A stretch of DNA of 64,000 nucleotides from Symbiodinium microadriaticum (GCA_001939145.1 LSRX01000174.1:268611-332610), one strand, 5' to 3'; counted from the first letter of the stretch, positions 42,065 to 53,948 are shown. Numbers and translations are program-made. The notes: generated from the sequence alone by a model not told the origin.

Positions 42065-45000
42065 ATGAGTTTATCTAAAGACGAGCGGGCGAGGCCCGGC
42101 CCCTACACAAAGAAGGCTGCTCAAGGCCCTCTCACAAGGAAGGCCTCTGTGGACTCGCAACTCTCCCGTCGCTCCTCGGCGGACTCAATAGTTACTGGGC
42201 AGCACGGATCATGATTCCCAAAGATGGTTGTGTGTTGTATTGGAATATGTGACTCTTTCCAAACTCAGGGATCCTCTGCTGGTCTAAATGTTGCTGCCGA
42301 AGTTCGTGCTGCACTTGGATTGGCCAACCCGGGACACTGGGTTGCATTTCTGCTTATGATCATACGATCCTGGATCTTCTACGATTAAGTAGTATGTACA
42401 GGACACCTCGTCGATGCTTCGATTTAATCTAGCGCATTATGTAAAGCCACTGTTCATCTTAGGCTCGCAGTATCCTGCCAAAGCGGCACCAGTGAAGGAT
42501 GCTCAGAAACCTACGGGGGCACGTGCAAACAACGAGACTCCGGAACCTGCAGCCCGAGCACCACGATCCAGGGGAAAGGAGAACTGTGAGGAGCCACCTG
42601 CCTCTCGACCCAGTGTCGCTTGGACCCCCACCAAAAGCCCTCCTGCCAAAAGGTCCAAGGCTGGAAGTGATTCCATCCCACTCAGCAGAGACTCCCAGGG
42701 CTCAGCAGCGGAATCGGATGCCAGATCCATTTCCTCATCAAGTGGTTTCTATGTTCGAGGCCGCCGTTGCTCCGCGGAGTTTCGCAACTCATCTTAATCA
42801 TGATCTATGCTAGCTCTAGATGGAATATATCTAGCCCTACCTAATGAATGCATGCTCTTTTATAAGTACTACTAGCTATATATATATATATATTGCTAAA
42901 TTGTACAAGTACAATATAGTGAACTGATTCAGTAGTTCATGGCACACATTATGCATGCTAGAGTCCAGACTAGACTGTTCATGATCATACAATACTAGTA
43001 CGAATAATCCATCGTGATCATAGGCCCTAGGGTCATGCTGAGGGATTGTTCGATTGCAGTTGTTCGTCTCCACCAACCGAAGAAGCCACATTAAAATCAC
43101 CTACTCCTGAGACCCGGATCCTGAATCATTGGAACAAACCTACAAGTCTTATCACTAGTATAATATAATTATTGTTCCTTCAACCCTATACCCTTATAAA
43201 GGCTAGATATAGCATGCATGCACTGAATTCGAATCCCAAGCGCAAACCACAACCCCGATCCCATCCATCATCCTGAATCCGAGGAGGCCTGATCTCTGTC
43301 GATTCCCGACCTACCTTGCAGTGGTCACAAGCTAGCATCCAAAAGGATGCCCGGGTGCCCCTCTACATGGATGATTTCTTGCAGCTGGATGGCCAGGCCT
43401 ACGACTTAATGTTTATGGATGCAGAGTCGGGTCCAAGGTTGATGTCGTATGGGCTTCAAGCGATGCAAGACTATTTCCTGAACGACTTTGTCTCTAGCTG
43501 CAAGCCTTTTGATGACCTACTGGCTGCTGCTGAAGCTTGGAAGCTGGGTGAGACTGTGATGTCTTGTCAGGATGCTATGTTGCAGGCCTTGGATGCAATC
43601 GAGCAGCAGGCCTCGTACGATGAGAACGAGTTGCCGAAGCGGAAGGCAGCAGCAGAAACAGCAGCCCAAAGAATCCTTGATCAAGCAAAGGGCGACAAGA
43701 ATGAGCGCAAGGTGACGATTGAGAAGTGGCTCCAGGGGGAAATGGATCGATTGCTTTCTAAGTCACGGGAACTTAAGCTAAAGGCAGGGAAGGCTGCTGA
43801 GGTGGCTGGCCTTGCACTCAACAAAGTCATGGGGCTCGCTCAAAAGCATGGCTTCTCAGATGTGTTCTCCCAGAAGCTAGAGCTGTGGCGACAGATGGAT
43901 GCTGCCCAGAAGGCTGCCTACGATGTCCTCAAGGGTGATTGTGCAGCTGCTCTAGATGATACGCTGTTGGAGTCTACACAAGTGGATGCTTGCACGCAGG
44001 ATCATGCACAGGTTCATGCCACCACCGGTGCCTCTGCAACAGAAGCCCCTGCAGCGGTTGAGCTACCAGATGCGGCTGAGACCCTACTATGTGATCCTTC
44101 TGCCTATGTGGAAGAGAATGGAGATGACCTGAGTTCCACACAAGTAGATACAGCAGAAGGGGGATGTCATTCCAAGAAAGCACATGATGCACCAGAAGGG
44201 AGTGGCCAGAATGATGCCAAGAAAGCACACGCACCAGAAGGGGGTGGCCACAACGATTCCGAGAAAGCACTCGCACCAGAAGGGGGTGGCCAGAATGATT
44301 CCAAGAAAGCACATGCACCAGAAGGAGGTGGCCAGAATGATTCCGAGAAAGCACACGCACCAGAAGGGGGTGGCCAGAATGATTCCAAGAAAGCACACGC
44401 ACCAGAAGGGGCTGGCCAGAAAGATTCCGAGAAAGCACACGCACCAGAAGGGGGAGGCCAGAAAGATTCCGAGAAAGCACATGCACCAGAAGGGGGAGGT
44501 GATTCCGGAACCAGCCATGGTCACCCAGAGGGGCAGGCCAGAGATGATGCTCCTTGCGATGTGCATTCGGACACTGGCTCAGTAGAGATTCTCAATGATG
44601 ACGCCTTCTTGGAAGCCGAACTAGCAAGGATGGTCCTGAAGGCACATACCCGACTAAACATGTGAAGTTATCTTATTTTTTATGGGCTCTAGACTGTGCT
44701 GCAACTCACTAGCTCGGAGACTGTTGTCTGATCATGCATAGCTCTAACTCTAGATCTGGGCTAGTCATTTTTCTAGTATGTAGTGGTATATATAGGTACC
44801 CCTAAAACCCGGCCCCAAACCCCAAAACCCCTAAACCCTGCACCCCCAAACCCTAAACCCATAAACCCTAAACCCCTAAACAATTATTAAGAAGCTCCTG
44901 TTTCCAGGAAGAGCCCACTGCAGCAGAAGCTCCAGCGCAAGAAGGTGATGGCGCCCATCCTGTGCAACCCACTGCTGCTACCATCGAAGCTTCAAGGATT

Positions 45001-47603
45001 CTGAGTGCACATGTAACCTGATACTACATTAACTTCTGCACTGGTTTTCACTAGGACTCCGATTTCCCCGAATGACAAGCCTTCGGCCAAGAAGCTGGAA
45101 CAGATTCAACAGACTACTGCGGCATTGCAGCGCTTGAGTACTGTCGACATCCAGGCCAGCTACTTCTCTCGAGCTCTCTGTCAGCTGTGTGTTTGATCTA
45201 GATCAACAATTGCAATGTGCCAGGCCGTGTCTGCTGGTGCTGCAGTGGCTCCTGCTACTCAGAATCCTCAGCCCTGTGCTGCAGTGGCTCCTGCTACTCA
45301 GAATCCTCAGCCCTCTGATGGTGCTGCATTGGCTCCTGCTACTGAGAATCCTCAGCCCTCAGATCTCAACAAAGTGGATCCCTATGGTGGCATTGGTCAT
45401 ATGGTTGATCATGACAGCGACTGTCCTAGTGAGGACTATGCCGATGAAGAGGAGCTCCGGATGCAAGAAGCCAAGAAGAAAGCCAAAAGGGACCGCATGA
45501 AATTCAACCGATCCCTGCAAAGTGCCTTGCCTCACATTAAAGTGCATGCTTGACTTTGTTCTACACAGCAGCAGTCCTGCATTGATCGGCTTTAATCTTG
45601 CCAGGTGCGAATTGTCCAGATGTGATCTTGCAGAAGGCTGCCGATGGCAAATATGGTACCTTGGATGGGGATTAGATGTACATATACATGTTTTATTTCA
45701 CCCGATGCTGTCGCCCCTCCTGTGTGTATGTGCCCACTGTAATCTAGGGACTGTCGTCCTCAAAGAGCTGTTCAAGATTTACATGGACTCCGGGATGGAT
45801 TGGATGAACAGCTCCATCGTCCTAGAACAGAAAAGGAAGCAGCAAACCTCTGTCAGTGGCTCCCAGCACTATGTGACCTTCGAAAGCCTGAAGCTTAAGC
45901 ACGGAGAAGACCGTGCAAAATCGGTTCGGGATGAAAAGAAAGCACTCCAACGAGTGCATGGCAACTACCAACCGGATGCTCCCTACTGGTTCAAGCATCC
46001 TGATTGGCCAAATGACGAGGTGCCGATCCCAATCTAGATCATGCTATCACATGTCCGATGTTCCAACAAGCATGTTTTGTGTAATCCCCTTGCCAGGAAA
46101 TGGAAATGTTTCTGGTCTATGAATCCGCACGCGTGGAGAGCCGCCGAACAGATGAGCTAAACCACAGGTTCGAGGCCAACATGCAATTGGGTGGCCCCCA
46201 AGGGCAGATGATCATGCACCTCGGATTCAATTGTACATGTACTGGCTTGAATGGTTTAGGGTAGTAGGGTTAAGATTTAAAATTTCAGATTTATATAGGG
46301 TGTGGGGATTTTGTTTTCTTGCATTGTACATTCGGGTCTTTGGGTACCACTGCTTAGAAAGGCTAGCTCACGAATCCGTGATCGCGAATCAGCTTTAAGG
46401 GCTCCTGTGGCTTTGGGTTTTCAGACTAAAGCCGCTATTTCCTAATGCAGTGGAATCCACAACTATGATTTTCCAAGTATGCAGGACGAGAGCAGGCAGG
46501 TCTGTCTACATCTATAAGACATGGTACCGGACTATGTTATCCCATGGGGTAATGTGGCCTTCAGCTTGAGTTATCCTTGCTAGGTCGAGGGGCTTCTATC
46601 CTGAAGATTCAAATCGACCCCACAAGTGACCGAATCACTATACCATCGATTTAAATATTATTTTTAATACTATTATAATAATATAATCCCTAAACCCTAA
46701 ACCCTCAACTGTGTACATCTATTTCTACCGGACTTTGGGATGGGATTTTTTGCAAAACAGACAGGCCCGCAAACTTCTCCCGTTAAAGCCCCATAATTAT
46801 AGAATCCACAATCCGTCACCTCGTCTATCTAATCTGAACAATCTATGATTCCTAGAATTGGACAGCAATGACCCCCAGGACTCTTATTATACCTAGGCCT
46901 AGCTAGGCATTTAAATTTATGCTTCTCATGCCAGGCCAGCGCTTCTGAACTCCTCGGCAATGCCAGGGCCACTGCAGCTTGGCAACGGTGATGTGCATGG
47001 GTCGCAGCAGGCGCCTGGGACTCTGGCTCTTCCCAAGCCAGCAAAGACGAAAAAGCCCGGGAAGCCGAACTTCCAGAACAAAGCTGGTGGAAAGATCAAA
47101 GATGCAAAGTCCCTGCTGACGGATGCCAAAATGTGGGCGCACAAGGTGGATGAAGAACGGAAGAAAGGCAAGGGCTCAATGGTGTCCCTCGGCTTAATAT
47201 AATAATGCTTCGAGGCACTTCAGCAGCCATCCATTCGATCCGCATATAAGGTCACCTGAGATGTGTGATGGCTATGGGCATCAAATCAACTTCTTGGTTA
47301 AGAACCTTACTGAGAAGATCGATGCCCTGGAAGCTGTTGTGGTTACGGGTACAGGTGATGAAAAGGTCATTGTGCCGGGGATAAATGATGTCCAGATGGC
47401 CATGGAGAAGTACCAGGCGGGAATGAAGTCCATTCGTGCAGCTTTCGAGTCATGACTGCATATTGTTTGCATGTACAATGTTGATCCCATATGTACATGT
47501 GCATACAGCATTTCCCCCGACTTCTGTTTGGGATACTAAGGCTCCTCCCAAGGAGAAGAAACCCAAAGCTGCTGCTAAGAAAGCTCCTGCAGCAAAGAGA
47601 TGA
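42065..47603 (+). CDS. Gene B1: coiled-coil protein with tandem repeats, many exons
   Basis: Exon 1 from ATG 42065 (MSLSKDERARPGPYTKKAAQ). Exon 2, 42471-42752, is Pro/Ser/Lys-rich. Exon 3, 43322-44641, begins WSQASIQKDARVPLYMDDFL, continues through a long Ala/Lys/Glu-rich helical region (NKVMGLAQKHGFSDVFSQKL), and carries about eight 14-residue repeats around KAHAPEGGGQNDSE. Exon 4, 44908-44996 (EEPTAAEAPAQEGDG), enters through a GC-AG intron. Exon 5 is 45055-45154; exon 6, from 45224, has VAPATQNPQP repeats; exon 7 is a 22-nt microexon, 45634-45655; exon 8, 45748-46019, reads KELFKIYMDSGMDWMNSS; exon 9 starts at 46097. Later pieces are PGTLALPKPAKTKKPGKP, LVKNLTEKIDALEAVVV and a Lys/Ala tail APPKEKKPKAAAKKAPAAKR with TGA 47601-47603. 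Most joins preserve phase. Function unknown; the basic, repeat-rich ends suggest disordered nucleic-acid or scaffold regions. Confidence 0.65.
44172..44502. repeat. 42-bp coding minisatellite in gene B1
   Basis: Eight units of 42 bp encode KAHAPEGGGQNDS(E/K). The copies differ mainly at synonymous sites and at GTGGCCAGAATGAT versus GTGGCCACAACGAT. Frame is maintained throughout. A separate 39-45-bp repeat encoding VAPATQNPQP lies at 45233-45362. Confidence 0.93.
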
Positions 47604-48095
47604 TCATGAGTGATGTGGGCACTCGGCCGGCAATGTCCATGGGCCTGTGGCCATGACCCTTAGAAGGGGACGAATTTTAAGAATAGTACCCCTAAGCCAC
47701 CCTAATAAGAAGCTATGTGCATGCACCATGACACATGTACTGGTACTAACTCTAGAGCTTATTCTTAGCTATAGCTACGGTTTATAGTTCTATTAGGAAA
47801 TTCTTGAAATCCCTGGCCTAAGCAACATAGTGTCCACTAGACTCGATCGAATGTTTAGCTCGAAACAAGAAATAAGCCCCAAAACCTAAACCCCTAAATC
47901 CCTGGCCTCAGGCCCTAAACCCCCGGTATATGCCAGCTTAACTCTAGCTCTATCTATGCCTTAGTGCTATGGGCTCCTTTAGAAATCCACGCCCTCTCTG
48001 GTGAATGGTCCCATGGTCCCAAGGCCGGTTTAACCTCCCGAGCTACCGATCGTGTTCGATCGAACAACACGGCAGTGCTGAAATGCAAGGCTGTG

Positions 48096-51000
48096 CAAGG
48101 CTCATTCAAATACGATTCTAGATATCGACGACGATGCTTCAAAGCGAGTTCTGAAGCTCGACAGGGCTAGGGGGTCCTCGCGAGCGCACAAAAAGATCAA
48201 AGCAGCCATGCAGGATGCAGCCGTGCTGCACAATTCGATTCCATATCATCCAACCCCTGCGCAGGGCAATGCGGTGACTCCGAGACGGCGGGTAAGCTGA
48301 AGTCCATGGTCTCTACCGGGGACTGACCCATGAAAGCTTTGTTCATTCGATTCGAGTTCATGCCAGCAGCCCTGTAGGAGATCAGCTATGTTGCAGCACA
48401 GAAGGTGGCGCATGCTGCTGTGCAGGATACACTCGGATCATGTGCACATAGCCACCAACTTAAGTGATCATGTGCATGTGTTGCAAAGGAGTTCCAGGGC
48501 CTCGGTGTTCGGCCACGTCAGCCGCTGCTGGACCTTGCAAGTGCAGGGGCTTATGGCACCCACGAGTCGAACATCGAGAGAGATGTCATGAGGAGATCCC
48601 TGGATGAAACGGTGCCTCGTCACAACCATCATGCACCCCTTAGCCTCACGTATCGAATATACCATTCGAGTGCCTGCGCACGGTGCAAGCAAGGTGCCCA
48701 TCCAGTATGTGGACGTGCCAGTCCGTGCCCGGCATCCGACGACCAAGGAATGGTGTACTGAATCAAGGTCCCTACTAAAGTCTAGTCGGCTATCGTTTCG
48801 AAGGTACACTATATATATGTGATTGCAATAGTGCTGTCTTCATGCTTCTCCAGGAAAATGCCTCTGATCCTTCCTCATGAGCTTTGCCTCTACTTGTGCC
48901 GCCACGGATCCAAGCACTATGGCGGCGACGAGCTCAAAGCTGAGCTTAGGAAGTTTTGGGGGCACTTCAAGAAGTGCACCAGCAAGCAGGTCATCAAATG
49001 GCCACATGTGTGGGAGGATACCTGTATTCCTATCGGCCTGCATGGTGACGACTGCCGGTTTACTGAAACTGGCCAGAAGGTTGTCTGCTTCAGTATGAAC
49101 TTCCTCTTGGATGAAACTCAGCGGCGATACCCTCTATTCATCATCAGATGTGAGTCCTAGCTGCATTAGTTGGTCGGTCTAGCTGGCTTGCACACCAGAC
49201 AAATCTGGCCATCATGAGGCATTGAGCACCGGCTTTGACACCCTGGAGGCCTATATGAAGCCAGCTGCTCGATTCTGATGCGAGCACCATGAACATCAGC
49301 ACTAATATATTTTTTCTTGGTACCGGTTGTTTAATGTATATATTTTTTTCCCCTAAACCCTAGACCCTGTACCCTTTAAGGCTTTGCTCTAGAAACCCTG
49401 GACCGTTAACCCCAAATTAAAGAAAAAACCCTGGACCCTCAACCCCAAAATAAAGAAGTTTATAAGGTTGCAGCATCCTTGAACTATGCAAGCTATGGCA
49501 TAGCCCCACAGCGGTGGATCGGAGATCCATCGATCGACCCAGTGCATGAGTTGAACGACATCGAGCCCGAAAATCGCTACCCGCCAACGGTCCTAACAGA
49601 GCTTCGAGGCGACTGGAAGTTCTACAAGGACGAGACTTCAAAAAAATATACGTACCTTGTGCATGTGCATTCGAACATGTACACGTACAGATACCTGTCC
49701 ATGCAGGAGGCTTTCAGCCTAACATCGGGATGGAACAGTGCATGGATATGCCACCATTGCATGGCCCACGACAACACCTACTTGACATTTCCATGTCGTT
49801 TGCCCCTGGAAAAGCGCCGAACCCTTTCCGATTTCGAGGAACTTTGCAAAGCAAACCAGCACGGTGATCGCTGCAACAGGGCATTTCTTAATCAAGTGCT
49901 GGTTCATTTTCAATTCATGTTTGCGCATAGACTCGAATGTGCAGCTTGCAGCAGTACATGTGCTCGTACAGGCAGCTTGCTCCGTGTACGGGGCTTCGAC
50001 CATAATATGGTCAAATGGTGCTCTCTCCATACAATTAACCTCGGCATCGCATGCTGGGCTTGTGGCTCTGCCATCTTCGAACTACTGAAGTACGAGGAAA
50101 CATGCATATGTACGATTGCATTTTTTGCAATGCAAGCTTTAAGTTAAATTAGCTTTCAACTTAGATCTCGTGAGTTGTGTTTCTGTGTGACACATGTACA
50201 TATGCTGCATGATATCAGGATGTGTGGCCGACACCTGTGGGAACCACGAGCAAGAATGTGCTCACAGCACGGTTGGGAGTGGCTTATATGGATTTTGTAG
50301 ATTGGGCCAAGGCCATGAAGCTACAGAGACTCGACATCTATATTATGTGATGTACACAGAATAGCAGGAAACATCCTTAAGCAACTGTACACCCCTGCCC
50401 CTTTAACCCTCACATTGTAAGGCACTCCCAGCCGGAGTTCCGCCCATGCACCATTCGTGATACGATGACTGGCTATGCGGAGCTTGCATGCAAAGGTCAC
50501 AATGCGACTGGGCATGATTCGTTTCGAAGTCTACAATGTGGATTTTGGTTCACATGTTTATTCCATGCTTCGTCTTCCGACTTAGGCGAGAGTGGTGACG
50601 GCTTGGATGAGTGCCAGGCTTTGCATGCTTTATCCGGAAAAGTCTGGAGAAAAGCGTTTCCAGCAGTTGGTGAAGTGTCTGACTCTTGGCTTTTATGTAC
50701 TGCAGACAAGGCTGGGACTTTCGGGTTATGGTGAGCATACATAATTTAGTAAGGTACTGGCTCGCTGAATTTTTCAACATGATGGACAAGTTCCCGCGTT
50801 ACATGAATGTGGACGAGCGCAAACAATTGCTACAGGCCTGTGTTCCTTGGATCCGCATCCATTAAACGCATCATGGAATCGAAGACTATAGTGTATGCAG
50901 AATTCAGCCGAGGACAGGTCCTCTGTTGCATATGTGAAGCTGGCGCAGATGGCTTCTGAAAGCCGCGAAATGCTTTGGATCCTGCGACCCAAGATGCACG

Positions 51001-51400
51001 CACCTTGCTTGCAAATAGTGGGATACGTTTTTTTTGTCAACCGGAGTTACATGTGCATACTGAGATATGTGCTGGTCTGAGGGATGGCAGGAGATAGCAC
51101 AGATGGCGATGCTGGATGGATTCTCGACTGAATGTACATGTACATGCGTTAGAATGCACAGGCATGCCATACATGGTCGAGTCATCTGTGATGCAATCTT
51201 AGGCCACAACCCCAAGTACAGCCACACATTCCGAGATGAATCGTTTATGGGATATGTGAAAGGCCGGGGAGATGAAAAAGAGATGTGAATCGATTGGTAT
51301 AGGTTTCATGCATGTGCCCCCTGTATCAGGATTGTCCAAAATGTGCCATCGCCGAAGCCTGGAGTTCTCCTTCTTGCGGCGTTTCTACAGTGCCGTGTGA
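48096..51400 (+). CDS. Gene B2: unknown, possibly transposase-like protein, many exons
   Basis: Exons: DIDDDASKRVLKLDRARGS ... HPTPAQGNAVTPRRR, ending at donor GTAAGC (48294/48295); EISYVAAQKVAHAAVQ (48378-48425); EFQGLGVRPRQPLLDLASAG (from 48489); MPLILPHELCLYLCRHGSK ... IGLHGDDCRFTETGQK (48854-49149); LNYASYGIAPQRWIGD ... LRGDWKFYK (49474-49628); EAFSLTSGWNSAWICHHCMA (from 49707); GSLLRVRGFDHNMVKWCSLH with INLGIACWACGS (to 50096); DVWPTPVGTTSKNVLTARLG (from 50219); HSQPEFRPCTIRDTMTGY (50422-50495); EFFNMMDKFPRYMNVDERKQ; YVKLAQMASESREMLWILRP; HNPKYSHTFRDESFMGYVK (to 51262); LSKMCHRRSLEFSFLRRFYS, stop 51398-51400. Acidic residues in GDD (49047) and RDES (51235), plus the WCSLH block between them, are spaced as in RNase H-fold transposases. 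That is inference only; I recall similar unannotated dinoflagellate proteins but cannot check. Confidence 0.62.
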
Positions 51401-52229
51401 GCTTTAAAGCTTTAAACCTGCAAGAAATTCAAACGAATGCATCGAAATTTGAGAAATGCAGCAAATCCGAGCACCATGAGCAAAAGAATCAGTCCGATGA
51501 CAGTCCGATCAGAGGGAGAACATGGTCCCTTGGAATCATGTAATTATGTGTTATTCCTGAGTCATTGCTGAGGGAGGTATTTGCCCAACATTATTCACCA
51601 GTGTGACCTTTCCCGAAAGACACCAAATATGAACACCTTTGGAGCCTTAGGGTTTCATATTCGTCCTGACTCGTCGTTTCCTGGCGGACGTGCTTAAAGC
51701 CCGGGGCGAAATCGAGAGTTGACAAGTGGGATGTTACTACGTTCGTTTATTGACAATGCGGCCTGTGTTGCTGTGTTGAAACGCGGCTTAGCATGGACTG
51801 CAGGGTGCAGATTATAGCAGACAGGGGCTACTCTGCAACCAAGCCACGGCCGATACAATTTGTATTGGCGGGACGAAATGCCGATACAACCGCCGAGGCA
51901 GATGTATCAGAAACCGACAAACGCGGTACATGTATTGAAAACCCACCAATTCAATACATACGCGTTAAAGGTCAGGTTTACAAGAGGCACACAAATGTAT
52001 CGGACGGGCGCGGGCGCGATACATTGCCCTTCCGGGGTCGCGAGGGCGTTCGCATTCGTCCTGCCGCATCGTCGTGACGTATTCTCATGCTTCGCGTAGT
52101 CACGGGACGTTTCAATATGCTTGCAGCAAATCCTCTATCATAGAACTTGGTTCGCACCGACTCTTCGAATTGGGTTTCGCCCACCGTTCATCAGCAGACA
52201 GCTGACCCACACTCGATTGGTGGGCGCAG
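51401..52229. other. Intergenic with TGTATCGG palindromes
   Basis: No convincing gene. Between 51845 and 52025 the word GATACA or its reverse TGTATC recurs six or more times, including CCGATACAATTTGTATTGG and a hairpin AATGTATCG (51994) with CGATACATT (52017-52025) around a GC-rich loop. A 94-codon frame over it (51793-52077) is best explained by this repeat. Confidence 0.5.
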
Positions 52230-52237
52230 GGATTGAA

Positions 52238-52358
52238 TCAGGAGGTGATAGGCAGAGGTTGTAGAGCTTAATTTCTTGATTCAATGCTTCTCGTTTGGAA
52301 TCCGGTGGGGTCGCTGGCTTGCTGATAGCCAGCGACCCTTCAACCTGAAACCTCCTGA
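52238..52358. ncRNA. Large nested hairpin, possible structured RNA or foldback
   Basis: Three nested stems share one axis: TCAGGAGGT (52238-52246) with ACCTCCTGA (52350-52358); AGGTTG (52256-52261) with CAACCT (52341-52346); and a perfect 12-bp terminal hairpin GGGTCGCTGGCT (52308-52319) with AGCCAGCGACCC (52327-52338), loop of 7. The left side has a 46-base extra segment. Only one copy was seen, so there is no covariation support. Confidence 0.4.
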
Positions 52359-52795
52359 CCCTCGTTCAACTTAGAATCTCAAAAGTGAACGTTGCACCTT
52401 GGCTGGCTAGTTTGCAAGCTGTCGCAAAACGGCATATATTGCTGGCCAAACCCCCCCTGGTGAACCCCCCCGTGTTGAGCCTCCCAATATCTGTATGTCG
52501 TGTGAAAGATTCCACCACTTGTGTGAGAAACTACCAGACTCCGAAACTCTGATCAACACCACGCGGGGTTGAACTCCATCAGTCCCAAACCTTTCAGTCG
52601 CGAACTTCCTGTGACCCTCCGGATTCCTTGGCACTACCTGTAGCCGAAACAACCTACACCCTTTTAGGATTCCTTATTGTGGTTTCTAACATACAGTTCC
52701 GTAAAAAGGTAGGTCTGTTAAGGAGTGAGCCCGACGGGAAGGCGGTATAGTATCCACTATAGGGCTTTGTGATGTGTGTGCCCCCCGAAAACCTG

Positions 52796-53039
52796 GAGCT
52801 TGTATGTATGTTTGTATGTATGTACGCACATGTATGTATGCATGCGTGCATGCTTGCTTGCATGGATGTATGTATGCATGCATGCATGTATGCATGTATG
52901 TATGTATGTATGTACGTACGTATGCATGTATGCATGTGTACATGTATAGTATTATTCGTAGTCTGTCATATCGCAGCACATCGGTCGCGTGGTATGGTAG
53001 TGTGTTGTATTCTGTTCCATTGTAATGTATGTACGCATG

Positions 53040-53112
<73 letters not shown>

Positions 53113-53116
53113 CATA
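52796..53116. repeat. (GTAT/GCAT)n and (ATGTAT)n microsatellites
   Basis: Imperfect TGTATGTATGCATGCA tract at 52800-52945 and a cleaner ATGTAT array at 53037-53112. Long Tyr-Thr or Met-Cys frames across them are repeat translations. Confidence 0.95.
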
Positions 53117-53580
53117 TATATCCATGGGCAGCATCAAGGGAAGCGAGGCTTAACTTGGTTGTAGCTCGGGGCTCGCGTTCGGAGCTGAGTCGTCCTTGAA
53201 CAGAATATGAGTCTCCGGCGGGGGGCGGGGCCTGCCTCCGGATCGAGCGCGGGTTTTGTTGGCCAGGAATAGGCATTCCTGTAGAGCCGAGTCTCTCGTG
53301 GTAGATTCGTAGATGTTCGACCTTCAGCGTCCACGTACAGAAGTTGAACACTTGCAAATACTGCGGGTGCTTCTTGCGGATTTGGTGCCTTGGGATTGGT
53401 TTACTTGCGGATGCATGGAGTGTAACTGTAACGTCAACTTGGACAACTTGGACTGGGAGTGCTGAGTGGTGCGTAATTTACTGAGTACTTACATTTGGGA
53501 TTCCACCCCCCCCCCTTTGTGCTCACTCGATACTCATGACCTCACATCAGACAGAGCGGGCACCACGAGACTCCCCAGAC

Positions 53581-53735
53581 CCCTAAACCCTAAACCGGCG
53601 AATTGCAGGACGATGCCGGCGACTCCTCCGAATCGCGTGGGAGTGGGAATGGCTCCAAGAGCGACGAGAGCGCTTTCTCGGATGTTAATTAAACGTAACG
53701 GTTTAGGGTTTAGGGTTGGGTTTAGGGTTCTGGCT
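53581..53735 (+). CDS. Small acidic exon flanked by telomere-type blocks
   Basis: The exon itself is 53609-53683. After CCCTAAA units (53581-53596) and acceptor GAATTGCAG it reads DDAGDSSESRGSGNGSKSDE then SAFSD (25 codons), up to a GT donor. TTTAGGG units follow at 53701-53728. The Ser/Asp-rich composition suggests a disordered, phosphorylatable segment. Unknown gene. Confidence 0.45.
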
Positions 53736-53948
53736 TAATTAAGGATTTGGGGTTTAAAGGTTTAGGGCTTTGGGCTTCGGGTCCAGGGCATTTAGACACT
53801 TTGAAAGGGTTGGGAAGGGCTGGACAAGTTTATCGAATGGTGCTCAGAGGACGATCTGAACCCTAACCGTAAATCCCTAAACAGTTCAATTGTTTAGGGT
53901 TTGGGGTTTAGGGTTTAGGGTTTCAAGTGGGTTCCTTGCAATATCCAG

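Noticed and set aside
43358-43390. YMDD word in gene B1, resembling the reverse-transcriptase active site
   Set aside because: No other RT motifs (fingers, palm A/B, thumb) precede or follow it. The surrounding LYMDDFLQLDGQAYDLMFMD reads as an ordinary helical segment.
43974-44566. Minus-strand frames opposite the gene B1 repeats
   Set aside because: They are shadows of the 42-bp coding repeat. The plus frame is the one with natural composition and consistent splicing.
51793-52077. 94-codon frame reading through the TGTATCG cluster
   Set aside because: Its openness follows from the repeated GATACA words, and there is no acceptor, start context or family resemblance.
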